Source: Acidobacteriales bacterium 59-55
GTDB lineage: Bacteria; Acidobacteriota; Terriglobia; Terriglobales; Acidobacteriaceae
Length of the DNA stretch: 64,000 bases
Direction of reading: 5' to 3'
Assembly (NCBI GenBank): GCA_001897435.1
Contig: MKSV01000006.1
Coordinates: 1 to 64,000, forward strand
Part shown: piece after piece, positions 16,931 to 26,878 of the stretch
Numbering within the stretch: position 1 is the stretch's first letter
How the letters are laid out: each line of letters starts with the position of its first letter
Position numbers and translations under genes: made by a program
The notes under the pieces: model-generated
What the model was told of the DNA's origin: nothing
Databases searched by the model: none
The model's input: the letters and a program-made list of their open reading frames with translations, nothing else

Positions 16931-19606
16931 ATGCCTCGAAAGACTGTTTCTCTATACGCAATGATACTTGCAGTAGCCTCAATGACGCTGTGGAGCCCGG
17001 CGTCTTTTGCGCAGACGGCGCAACCCTACATGGACTCGTCGCTGCCGGTTGCAAAGCGGGTCGACGACCTCGTCGGACGGATGACGCTCGAAGAGAAAGT
17101 CTCGCAGATGCAGAACCACTCGGTCGCGATTCCGCGGCTCGGTGTGCCGGAGTACGACTGGTGGAGCGAGGGTCTGCACGGCATCGCGCGCTCGGGCTAC
17201 GCGACCGTCTTTCCGCAGGCGATCGGGCTGGCCGCGACCTGGGACGTTCCCCTGATGCACACCGTCGCCACGACCATCTCGACCGAGGCCCGCGCCAAGC
17301 ACCAGGAGGCGCTGCGGCATAACAATCACAGCATCTACTTCGGGCTCGATCTCTGGTCGCCCAACATTAATATCTTTCGCGATCCGCGCTGGGGACGCGG
17401 GCAGGAGACCTATGGCGAAGATCCCTTTCTGACCTCGCGGCTGGGCGTGGCGTTTGTAAAGGGCCTGCAGGGTGACGATCCGCACTACTACAAGACCATC
17501 GCCACGCCCAAGCACTTTGCCGTGCACTCGGGGCCGGAGAACACGCGGCACTCGGCCAACATCGATGTCTCGCCGCACGATCTCGAAGACACGTACCTTC
17601 CCGCCTTCCGCGCGACCGTGAAAGAGGGCAAGGCGGGCAGCGTGATGTGCGCCTATAACGCCATCGACGGGCAGCCCGCCTGCGCGAATACCTATCTGCT
17701 GTCGGACACGCTGAGGAAGACCTGGGGCTTCAAGGGCTATGTGACCTCGGATTGCGGGGCAATCGCCGACGTGACCGTGGGACACAAGTTCGCGCCCGAC
17801 ATGGCGCATGCGGCAGCCGTCTCGGTGAAGGCGGGGACAGATACAAGCTGCGGAAAAGGGTATGCCAGCCTGACCGAGGCGGTACACGAGGGTCTGATCT
17901 CGGAGGCGGAGATCGACCAGTCGGTGCGGCGGCTGTTTACGGCGAGATTTGAACTGGGGATGTTCGATCCGGCGTCGAAGGTGGCCTATGCGCGGATACC
18001 GTTCTCGGAGGACGACTCGGCCGCGCACCGCGAACTGTCGCGGGTGGTGGCGGAGAAGTCGATGGTGCTCTTGAAGAACGACGGCGTTCTGCCGCTGAAG
18101 AAGAGCGTGAAGACGATTGCGGTGATCGGGCCGAACGCCGCCGCGCTGGCCGCGATTGAAGGAAACTATAACGCCGTGCCATCGCATCCGGTGCTGCCGC
18201 TGGCAGGGATGGAAGCGAAGTTCGGCAGGCAGGCGAAGATCGTGTACGCGCAGGGCGCACCGTATGTGTCGGAGCTGCCTCTGCCGGTGCCGCGGACGCT
18301 GCTGCATCCGGCGAAAGGGAGCGCCGCCTTCGGGCTGAAGGGCGAGTACTTCGACAATATCGATTTCGCCGGCAAGCCCGCCGTCACGCGTGTTGACCAG
18401 CAGGTGGACTTCGACTGGAACGCGGCGGCTCCTGTGCCCGGAGTGAAGGCGGAGGCCTTTGGCGTGCGCTGGACGGGGACGATTACGCCGCCCGTGCCGG
18501 GCAAGTACGAGTTCACCTTCCGCATGGCGCACTGCTATCCGTGCCGCGACGCGGAGATGCTGCGCGTGTATCTGGACGGCAAGCAGGTCTCGGAACAAGC
18601 CGTCGCGGCGAAGGAGTCGCGGGCCAGCGGGATGGAGCCGTTCGAGATGGACCTGAGCGACGGCAAGGCGCATGACCTGAAGATCGAGTACACGCACCAT
18701 GCGCCGCTGTTCGGCGCGGGGATCTCGTTGAACTGGCGGCCGCCGGTCGAGGCGGCTCGGGCCGAGGCGGTGAAGGCGGCGAAGCAGGCCGATGTCGTCG
18801 TGGCGTTTGTCGGGCTTTCACCGGAGCTTGAGGGCGAAGAGATGCCGGTGCACGTCGAGGGCTTCGACGGCGGCGACCGCACCGAGATCGAGCTGCCCGC
18901 GGTGCAGAAGGAGATGCTGGAGGCGGTCGCCGCGACGGGCAAGCCGGTGATCGTTGTGCTGATGAACGGCAGCGCCCTGGCGGTCGACTGGGCGAAGGAT
19001 CATGCGGCAGCGGTGCTGGAGGCATGGTATCCGGGCGAGGAGGGCGGCGCGGCGATTGCCGACACGCTGGCGGGCGACAACAATCCCGCGGGGCGGCTGC
19101 CGATTACGTTCTATACCGGCACCAAGGAACTGCCTCCGTTTGACGACTACTCCATGGCGAAGCGGACCTATCGCTACTTCACGGGATCGACGCTGTGGGG
19201 CTTTGGATACGGGCTGAGCTACACGAAGTTCAAGTGGAACGATGTGAAGCTGTCGGCGGAGAAGCTGGCCGCGGGCGAGCCGCTGACGATCGACGCTGAA
19301 GTCGAGAATTCGGGCACGGCGAAGGGCGATGCGGTGTCGGAGGTCTATCTGAAGGCGCCGGCCTCGGCGACGACTCCGATCCACGCGCTGGTCGGCTTTG
19401 TAAGGACTCCGCTGAACGGCCATGAGAAGCAGCGGGTGCATGTGGTGATCGATCCTCGCAGCCTGAGCACGGTGGCCGCCGACGGCACTCGCAGCATCGA
19501 AGCCGGGGAGTATTCGGTCTTTATCGGCGGCGCGCAGCCGGGGGCGGATGAGGGCGGCGTGACGAAGCGGTTCACGATTACAGGCAAAAAAGAACTGCCC
19601 CGGTGA
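16931..19606 (+). CDS. secreted GH3 glycoside hydrolase with PA14 domain
   Basis: Glycoside hydrolase family 3 beta-glycosidase (beta-glucosidase or beta-xylosidase) of 891 aa, exported by a Sec signal peptide cleaved after SFAQ. GH3 N-terminal TIM barrel at residues about 40-340, with KHFAVHSGPE and the nucleophile D274 in GYVTSDCGAI. The C-terminal alpha/beta sandwich is interrupted by a PA14 domain at about 465-600 (FGLKGEYFDNIDF .. VRWTGTITPP), and a fibronectin-like domain closes the protein. PA14 inserts usually shape the substrate pocket. Substrate cannot be fixed from sequence; the close PE/W residues DWWSEGLHG are frequent in xylosidase-type members. Confidence 0.9.
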   Translation: MPRKTVSLYAMILAVASMTLWSPASFAQTAQPYMDSSLPVAKRVDDLVGRMTLEEKVSQMQNHSVAIPRLGVPEYDWWSEGLHGIARSGYATVFPQAIGLAATWDVPLMHTVATTISTEARAKHQEALRHNNHSIYFGLDLWSPNINIFRDPRWGRGQETYGEDPFLTSRLGVAFVKGLQGDDPHYYKTIATPKHFAVHSGPENTRHSANIDVSPHDLEDTYLPAFRATVKEGKAGSVMCAYNAIDGQPACANTYLLSDTLRKTWGFKGYVTSDCGAIADVTVGHKFAPDMAHAAAVSVKAGTDTSCGKGYASLTEAVHEGLISEAEIDQSVRRLFTARFELGMFDPASKVAYARIPFSEDDSAAHRELSRVVAEKSMVLLKNDGVLPLKKSVKTIAVIGPNAAALAAIEGNYNAVPSHPVLPLAGMEAKFGRQAKIVYAQGAPYVSELPLPVPRTLLHPAKGSAAFGLKGEYFDNIDFAGKPAVTRVDQQVDFDWNAAAPVPGVKAEAFGVRWTGTITPPVPGKYEFTFRMAHCYPCRDAEMLRVYLDGKQVSEQAVAAKESRASGMEPFEMDLSDGKAHDLKIEYTHHAPLFGAGISLNWRPPVEAARAEAVKAAKQADVVVAFVGLSPELEGEEMPVHVEGFDGGDRTEIELPAVQKEMLEAVAATGKPVIVVLMNGSALAVDWAKDHAAAVLEAWYPGEEGGAAIADTLAGDNNPAGRLPITFYTGTKELPPFDDYSMAKRTYRYFTGSTLWGFGYGLSYTKFKWNDVKLSAEKLAAGEPLTIDAEVENSGTAKGDAVSEVYLKAPASATTPIHALVGFVRTPLNGHEKQRVHVVIDPRSLSTVAADGTRSIEAGEYSVFIGGAQPGADEGGVTKRFTITGKKELPR

Positions 19607-19718
19607 GGGTTTGCCCGGTACGGTTGGAGTGCAGGCCTCCGGCTTCGGGGGCCTGTGCTGTTTTATGGCGGGGCTGAGATTTAGAGCGGTTCTTCTCCGG
19701 CCAGATGTAGTATTTGGT

Positions 19719-19765
19719 GATTCGAGCGAAACGCGGATTCCCTTCGGGAATGACAAACTAAGAAA
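19719..19765. repeat. Family C dispersed repeat, copy 2
   Basis: GATTCGAGCGAAACGCGGATTC then CCTTCGGGAATGACAAACTAAG; one base differs from copy 1 in the shared core. Confidence 0.7.
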
Positions 19766-19864
19766 GCTACACCTGAGAGAGAATGACTCTAAGTCTCTGA
19801 AGATTCTCTCAGCGGCTAAACAGGCTGCGGAAAAATTCCGGAGGCACTGAAGAACCGTACCTCA

Positions 19865-19998
19865 GGGGCTAAAGCCCCACGGCAAACAAAACACTTTCGA
19901 CACGGCTGAAGCCGTGTCCTTAACAAAACCGGCGTTTCCCGCGGTCTGTGAAGCCGCATGGCTGGCCAGTCGCTTACGGCACGGTTGAGCCGTGCCGT
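19865..19998. repeat. cluster of three short palindromes
   Basis: GGGGCTAAAGCCCC (19865-19878), GACACGGCTGAAGCCGTGTC (19899-19918) and ACGGCACGG-TTGAG-CCGTGCCGT (19976-19998) are three hairpin-forming sequences in 134 nt. All have an AGCC/GGCT-type inner arm and are separated by low-complexity spacer. They are not positioned as terminators with T-runs. Confidence 0.7.
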
Positions 19999-20176
19999 TA
20001 ACAGAGCCTGAGTTAATCAGAGGTTCCTTCGAGCACAATCTTTTGAGGTAGAGGGAGATGCTTATTTTTCCTTGCGCGGGTTATAGGTAGAATCCTCTAC
20101 GGAAGACTTGTGCGCCCGGCTCGGTCGTGAACCGTTAGCGGTGACGTAAAAGCGATCCAATAGAGGAGACCTACTG

Positions 20177-21678
<1,502 letters not shown>

Positions 21679-21682
<4 letters not shown>

Positions 21683-23247
21683 GCGCACGGTCTGAAGCAC
21701 TGCAAGATTTATGCAATCAGAGCAAGCCGTGGGATGTGCTTGTGATCGGCGGCGGGGCCAGCGGTCTGGGCGCGGCGGTCGAGGCTGCTTCGCGAGGCTA
21801 TCGCACGGCGCTGGTGGAGCGATTCGATTTTGCCAAGGGGACATCGAGCCGCAGCACCAAGCTGGTGCATGGCGGCGTTCGCTATCTTGAACAGTTCAAC
21901 ATCACGCTGGTGCTGGACGCGCTGCGGGAGCGCGGGCACATGCTGCGCAATGCGCCGCACCTGGTCCACAACCTCGAGTTAGTGGTGCCGGCGTTCGATT
22001 ACTTCTCGCTTCCCTACTATGGCTTCGGGCTGAAGGTTTATGAACGCATGTCGGGAAGGCTCTCGCTGGGGGCCTCGAAGCTGCTGTCGCGCGAGCGGAC
22101 GACGGCGATGCTGCCGGGAATCGCGGCGGCGGGACTTCGCGGCGGCATCCTGTATCACGATGGCCAGTTCGACGATGCGCGCTACGCGATCTCCCTGCTG
22201 CGGACGTTTCAGGATCTGGGGGGAACGGCGGTCAATTATGTGGAGGCGACCGGGCTGCTGAAGAGCGGCGGAAAGACGGCGGGGATCGCGGCGCGCGACT
22301 GCGAAGAGGATGCGCGATTCGATGTACAGGCCAAGGCCGTCGTGAACGCCAGCGGCGTCTTCACGGAAGAGATTCTGGCCATGGACGGAGTGGCGGCAGA
22401 GTCGCTGCTGGCAGTCAGTCAAGGGACGCACTTTGTGCTGCCGCATTCGTTTTTACCGGGCAGCGCGGCGCTGATGATTCCGAAGACGGCGGACGGGCGC
22501 GTGCTGTTCGCCATACCGTGGCATGAATCGACGATTGTAGGGACGACGGATGTGGCGGTGGATCGAGCGTCCGCTGAGCCGCGCTCTCTCGCCGCGGAGA
22601 GAAGCTTCCTGTTCGAGCACATTGCGCGCTACTTTGGACGAAGACCGGGGGGCGACGAGATTCTAAGCGTGTGGTCGGGACTGCGGCCGCTGGTCCGCGA
22701 CGGCGGCAGCAAGACGTCGAAGCTGTCGCGCGACCACAAGGTTCTGGTCTCGCAATCGGGGCTGGTGACGGTGACCGGCGGCAAATGGACCACGTATCGG
22801 CGCATGGGCGAAGATACGATCAATCACGCTGCCGAAGTGGGCGGGATGGCGAAGGCGACCTCGCGGACGCTCGACCTGAAGCTGCATGGATGGACCGAGG
22901 GCTCGGCGAAGATGGCTGAGTCCGATCGGGTGTACGGGGCCGACCTGCCGCTGGTTCAACGACTCTCGGAAGAGGATGCCGAGCTGGATCGACTGCTGCA
23001 TCCGCGACTTCCCTACCGGATGCGCGAGGTGGTGTGGGCAGCACGGCAGGAGATGGCGCGGACGGTCGAGGATGTGCTGGCGCGACGAACACGGGCGCTG
23101 TTTCTCGATGCGCGCGCTGCGATGGAGGCGGCTCCGGCGGTGGCCGCTTTGCTGGCGAAGGAGTTGGGGAGGAGCGATGCGTGGAGGGAGCGCAACCTGC
23201 AAGAATTTCTGGATCTGGCACAGGGGTACGTCTATCAGGGCGAGTAG
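21679..23247 (+). CDS. glpD: glycerol-3-phosphate dehydrogenase (FAD, respiratory)
   Basis: Membrane-associated flavoenzyme that oxidises glycerol-3-phosphate to DHAP and feeds electrons to quinone. 522 aa; FAD-binding motif [21 protein letters not shown] at residues about 20-40, the family segment [19 protein letters not shown], and [15 protein letters not shown] in the C-terminal part. The start is a TTG that overlaps the glpK stop by 3 nt; no better in-frame start exists nearby. Confidence 0.95.
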
Positions 23248-23285
23248 GTGGAGGTTCTGATTAGAATAGATTTGCTGTTGGTGTA

Positions 23286-23326
23286 GAGAAAGGCAACCGC
23301 AGATTCACTTCGGGAATGACAAACAA
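23286..23326. repeat. Family C dispersed repeat, copy 3
   Basis: AGAAAGGCAACCGCAGATTC then ACTTCGGGAATGACAAACAAG. It is more diverged than copies 1 and 2: the GAGCGAAACG part is altered and the hairpin arm has a mismatch. Confidence 0.6.
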
Positions 23327-23418
23327 GGGGCTCGGCAGGCTCTACACCAACTGCTACTTTGCTCCACAGCTAGAGATTCATTTCATGGATGGCAGAAGTC
23401 TTTGCCCTATCCAACGAA

Positions 23419-23502
23419 AGGCAAATACAGGGGTCTCTCCACTGCGCTGCGCTTCGGTCGAGATGACGTGCGTTTGTGATGCTGCAGTCGAGATGACGTG
23501 CG
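23419..23502. repeat. Family B dispersed repeat, copy 5, with repeated tail
   Basis: AGGCAAATACAGGGGTCTCT to CGGTCGAGATGACGTGCG, followed exactly 30 nt later by a second tail CAGTCGAGATGACGTGCG. The 30-nt tail period is the same as in copy 4. Confidence 0.8.
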
Positions 23503-23558
23503 TTGTGGGGAGCGAGATACCTGCTCCGTTGACTCACGGAACTACTTGGAATCTCCGC

Positions 23559-24347
23559 TCAACGCGCGGACGTGGGCAGGAAGGTACGGCCGCACCAGGT
23601 ACTGGTGGCTGCGCCGCCGACGACGCCGCCCAGCAGCGGGCCGGCGATCGGCACCCACCAGTAGTTGCCGGGCGACGGGAAGGCGGAGCTTCCCCAGCCC
23701 GTCACAAAGCAGAAGAGCCTGGGGCCGAAGTCACGGGCCGGGTTGATGGCCCACGCCTCCAGATAGCCCATGGACGCGCCGATCAGAGCGACCAGCAGGC
23801 CGATCATGAGCGCGCCGGAGTTCGCTCCGGGTGCCATCTCGTTATACGACTCGGTGATGGCGAAGATGCCGAAGATGAGAAACGCGGTAAGAACGATCTG
23901 GTCGCCGAAGGCGTGCATGGGGGTGATGGCCAGCCCCGGATGCGTAAAGAAGACTCCGGCAGCACCGCCGGCGGCGCGGGTAAGGTGCGAGACCTCGTTG
24001 AAGTGGTTGATGACCGGGGAGTACAACATGTAGACCAGCGACGCTCCCAGCACGGCGCCGACAACCTGGGCGATGCAGTATGGAATCACCTTGGCCCACG
24101 CGAACTTTCTGTACATCGCCAGCGCCAGCGTGACCGCCGGATTCGCATGAGTTCCCGAGACAGAGCCGGTCGCGTAGATGGCGATGGTCACCGCCAGACC
24201 CCATGCGATGCAGACGCCCCAGTAGGCTCCCTGATAAGGGCTGGGCGAGTAGAGGGTGTACATGGCGGCCACGGAGTCGCCAAACGCAATGATGATGAAG
24301 ACGGCGATCGCCTCTGAGATCAGTTCCCCTATATATTGTCGACTCAT
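23559..24347 (-). CDS. glpF: aquaglyceroporin / glycerol facilitator
   Basis: MIP-family channel of 262 aa with six predicted membrane helices, probably admitting glycerol across the inner membrane. The two NPA boxes are GTHANPAVTLA and AINPARDFGPR; the Asp following the second NPA-Arg is typical of glycerol-conducting members. ATG 24347 (MSRQYIGEL) is preceded by GGAGAAGG. It converges on glpKD and lies 45 nt downstream of the ROK regulator on the same strand, suggesting a regulator-channel operon. Confidence 0.92.
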   Translation of the reverse strand: MSRQYIGELISEAIAVFIIIAFGDSVAAMYTLYSPSPYQGAYWGVCIAWGLAVTIAIYATGSVSGTHANPAVTLALAMYRKFAWAKVIPYCIAQVVGAVLGASLVYMLYSPVINHFNEVSHLTRAAGGAAGVFFTHPGLAITPMHAFGDQIVLTAFLIFGIFAITESYNEMAPGANSGALMIGLLVALIGASMGYLEAWAINPARDFGPRLFCFVTGWGSSAFPSPGNYWWVPIAGPLLGGVVGGAATSTWCGRTFLPTSAR

Positions 24348-24392
24348 CGTTGGTGCCTTCTCCAGCATTGGGTGTACGTGCAAGGTCGTTTT

Positions 24393-25550
24393 TTATACAG
24401 CGCCTTCACTGAGGACAAGGGCGACGGCGCTGCGCAGGCGGGCGGCGTTGCCGTCGTAGGCGGGGCGAAGGATTGGTGACTTCGACGGGGAGTGCTTTCT
24501 CAACTCGGCCTCGACGATGGGGCCGAAGGTGTGCCAGCCGGCGGTGATGTCGCCGACGACGACAATTTCGTTGGGCGCGAGAGCGGAAGCGATCATGCGA
24601 ATACCGCGGCCCAGTTGCAGCGCCATCTTTTCGAGCGCGGCGATCGCCTTTTTATCTCCGCCCTGCGCCAGCTTCAACAAGGCATCGAAGCTGACTGCGG
24701 GAGCGGACGGGGCGAGATCGCTGTAATAGCGCAGAGCAGCACGGTTGGAGGCGAGCGTCTCCCAGCAGCCGTGATTGCCGCAGGCGCAGAGCGGACCCTC
24801 GGGATCGATCTGGACATGGCCGAACTCGCCGGCCATGCCGTTGGCGCCGCGCAGAAGCTGGCCGTTGGTGAAGATGCCGGTGCCGATTCCTTCGGAGACG
24901 TTGACGACGACGAGATCGTGCATGCTGTCGCTGTCGCCGAACCAGACCTCTGAGAGCGCGCAGGCGTTGGCTACGTTGTCCATCTCCACGCGCAGGCCGG
25001 TCGCGCGGTGGATGCGGGACTTGATGCCGAGCACAGGCCAGTTGAGGTTGGGCGCGAAGATGAGCTTCTGCATGCGCAGGTCGGCGCGGCCGGGAAGGCA
25101 GATGCCGATGCCGTCGAAGGATTTATCTTTGTGCGCCGCGATGAGCTTGCGGATGCCGGAGACGATCGCCGGGAGCGCTTTTACCGCGTCGTGCGGAAGA
25201 ACGATCACGTTCTGCGCGATGATCTTGCCACCGAGATCGGCGACGGCAACCGTCGTCTGCGCGGGATGGATATCAAGCGCGATGACGGCGCGCTGGTCGT
25301 TGAGCTTGATGAGCGTAGGGCGGCGGCCGCGAGGAAGGCGGCCGGTTGCGCCCTCGAGAATCCAGCGCTCGGAGATCAGTTCTTCGACGATGAGCGAAAC
25401 CGTGCTGCGCTGGAGGCCGGAGAGGCGGGCGAGGTCGGCCCGGGAGACGGAAGGGCGCGAGCGGATCAGATTAAAGAGGAGATTTCGGTTGATTTGCCTC
25501 GGAGTTTTATTGGAGGCGGTCTGTTTTCCTGCGAAGATGAAACGTTGCAT
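24393..25550 (-). CDS. ROK-family transcriptional regulator
   Basis: 385-aa NagC/Mlc-type repressor. An N-terminal winged HTH (residues about 20-75; SVSRADLARLSGLQRSTVSLIVEEL) is fused to a ROK sugar-binding domain. The ROK zinc motif is complete: GHVQIDPEGPLCACGNHGCWE. The ROK ATP-site glycines are partly kept (ALDIHPAQTTVAVADLGG), so ligand binding without kinase activity is likely. The effector is unknown. Its position directly upstream of glpF and next to glpKD hints at control of glycerol uptake, but ROK regulators of sugar loci are more usual, and a carbohydrate island begins on its other side. Confidence 0.9.
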   Translation of the reverse strand: MQRFIFAGKQTASNKTPRQINRNLLFNLIRSRPSVSRADLARLSGLQRSTVSLIVEELISERWILEGATGRLPRGRRPTLIKLNDQRAVIALDIHPAQTTVAVADLGGKIIAQNVIVLPHDAVKALPAIVSGIRKLIAAHKDKSFDGIGICLPGRADLRMQKLIFAPNLNWPVLGIKSRIHRATGLRVEMDNVANACALSEVWFGDSDSMHDLVVVNVSEGIGTGIFTNGQLLRGANGMAGEFGHVQIDPEGPLCACGNHGCWETLASNRAALRYYSDLAPSAPAVSFDALLKLAQGGDKKAIAALEKMALQLGRGIRMIASALAPNEIVVVGDITAGWHTFGPIVEAELRKHSPSKSPILRPAYDGNAARLRSAVALVLSEGAV

Positions 25551-25732
25551 AAGTAGGTTTGCTTCCGCTCGGAGTCCGGCGCTTTAACCGGAGACCTGTC
25601 CCCTTCACAGTGAATCGGCAAGCCAAATTGTAATGCAGCCTTTATATCATTGGAATTCCGAATTTATCGCCGCGGCGCGATGGAATTGTAGCCCGGTGAC
25701 AGCGGCGGCTGCCGATGCAGACAACATCGGTT

Positions 25733-25757
25733 GGGGGAGAGGTGCTTCCTCTCCCCC
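25733..25757. terminator. GC-rich hairpin downstream of the isomerase-like gene
   Basis: GGGGGAGAGG-TGCTT-CCTCTCCCCC is a perfect 10-bp stem with a 5-nt loop. It lies 41 nt beyond the stop of the - strand gene ending at 25798 and upstream of the ROK gene. There is no T-run, so it could be an mRNA 3' stabiliser instead of an intrinsic terminator. Confidence 0.5.
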
Positions 25758-25797
25758 TGACTAATTCCTGACAGCTTCCCGCGCGATGCGCGCACTC

Positions 25798-26760
25798 TTA
25801 CAGAGCGCCAGCCCCTTGCAGCGCCTTCTTCATGCCCGCCCAACTGATGCGGGTCGACTCTTCATGTGTCGGCGCGCCGTGCCAATGCGTCTCAAGGCTC
25901 ACAGCTCCGTGGTAGCCGATGTTCTTGAGGGCGCGGAACTGCGCGGTCCAGTCGATGTAGCCCTTGTCGACCGGCGACCAGACGATCTTTCCGTCAGGTC
26001 CCTTGATGGCGTTCTTGACGTGGCAGTGATAGATGCGCTGCTTGGGCAGCAGATTCCATCCCGTGGGGAAGGCATCGAGTTCGCCGCGCATGACGGCGTT
26101 GCCGGGATCCCAGTTCAAGCCGAAATGAGGGGTGGTCACCGCGGAGAGAACTCGCGCCGCTTCAGGAGCGGTCGCGGTGTTGCAGGCGAACTCATTCTCG
26201 ATGACGAGACGAAGGCCATTCTTGCCGCAGGTCGCCGCTGCCTCTTTCAGCTTGTCGTCGATGGCGGCGCGGTAGGGCTTCGGGTCGTCCAGACGCCAGA
26301 AGTCGAAGCAGCGAATCTTATCGGTCTTGAATCGCTTGGAAAGCTCCACGTACTTTGCGAGGAGATCGTTCTGCTGCTTGAAGGTCTCGTCGGCGCCGAA
26401 GTCGTGCCTGGAACCGTGGGAGGACTTGGGAGCGCCGGGCCAATCGACCTTGAAGAGCGGGCTGGCCATGTCGGTGACGCGGAGGCTGTATTTGGCGAGA
26501 ATCTTCTGCGCATCGGCGAGCTGGGCGTCGGTCAGATCGTGCATGCCCTTGCCCCACATGGAGCGAAGCTCGACCCAGTGCAGGCCGAACTCCTTGGCGA
26601 TGACCGAGCAGGCATGGTCGAAGTCCGGCGAGATCTCGTCGCTGATGACGCCAACTCTGAACGGCGATTTTGCCGCCATGGCGAAGAGCGGCTTCGCCGC
26701 ACAGGCCGCGGCAACGCTGCCTGCTCCGGCCAGAAAATTACGTCGCGAAAAAACTTCCAT
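25798..26760 (-). CDS. Tat-exported xylose isomerase-like TIM-barrel protein (sugar phosphate isomerase/epimerase family)
   Basis: 320 aa. The N terminus SRRNFLAGAGSVAAACAAKPLFA is a twin-arginine signal, so the protein acts outside the cytoplasm. The AP-endonuclease-2/xylose isomerase-like barrel has likely metal ligands Glu in VIENEFAC, Asp in LNWDPGNAV, His in YHCHVKNA and Glu in SLETHWHG. Members of this family include epimerases, isomerases and, more recently, keto-glycoside lyases, so the reaction is open. ATG 26760 follows AGAGGAAC; the longer ORF-track start gives no Tat signal at the N terminus. It is downstream of the first TonB receptor, separated by a hairpin. Confidence 0.85.
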   Translation of the reverse strand: MEVFSRRNFLAGAGSVAAACAAKPLFAMAAKSPFRVGVISDEISPDFDHACSVIAKEFGLHWVELRSMWGKGMHDLTDAQLADAQKILAKYSLRVTDMASPLFKVDWPGAPKSSHGSRHDFGADETFKQQNDLLAKYVELSKRFKTDKIRCFDFWRLDDPKPYRAAIDDKLKEAAATCGKNGLRLVIENEFACNTATAPEAARVLSAVTTPHFGLNWDPGNAVMRGELDAFPTGWNLLPKQRIYHCHVKNAIKGPDGKIVWSPVDKGYIDWTAQFRALKNIGYHGAVSLETHWHGAPTHEESTRISWAGMKKALQGAGAL

Positions 26761-26821
26761 TTTCTTGTTCCTCTTTATGTTCTGACTCGATTCGAATCCA
26801 TTTCGTTTGCGAGGCTCGAAA

Positions 26822-26854
26822 GTGGCGACCACTCCAGGCCGGAATGGTCGCCAC
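26822..26854 (-). terminator. hairpin between TonB receptor 1 and the isomerase-like gene
   Basis: GTGGCGACCA (26822-26831) pairs perfectly with TGGTCGCCAC (26845-26854), and the loop adds TCC/GGA pairing. It begins 25 nt beyond the receptor stop and is followed in the - direction by TTTCG. It is probably a terminator or attenuator that lowers read-through into the downstream gene. Confidence 0.6.
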
Positions 26855-26878
26855 GATCACTCTACCAAGAAGCAGGCG

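Larger units (their letters stand above)
19607..20176. other. repeat-rich gap between GH3 and glpK
   Basis: 570 nt without a gene. It holds a family C repeat (19719-19765) and three unrelated palindromes listed separately. The last 60 nt carry the glpK leader with AGAGGAGACC before its ATG. I cannot identify a convincing promoter box by eye. Confidence 0.6.
23248..23558. other. convergent gap between glpD and glpF with two repeats
   Basis: 311 nt between two converging genes. It contains a family C copy and a family B copy. The + strand ORF 23316-24317 in the track starts in these repeats and runs antisense through glpF; I do not accept it. No classical terminator is visible. Confidence 0.6.

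Noticed and set aside
23316-24317. 333-aa ORF on the + strand
   Set aside because: Starts in repeats and runs antisense through glpF, which has complete NPA motifs and six membrane segments.
25640-25665. ROK/NagC operator upstream of the ROK gene
   Set aside because: TTGGAATTCCGAA has a palindromic centre, but the flanks are offset and there is no second site for comparison.
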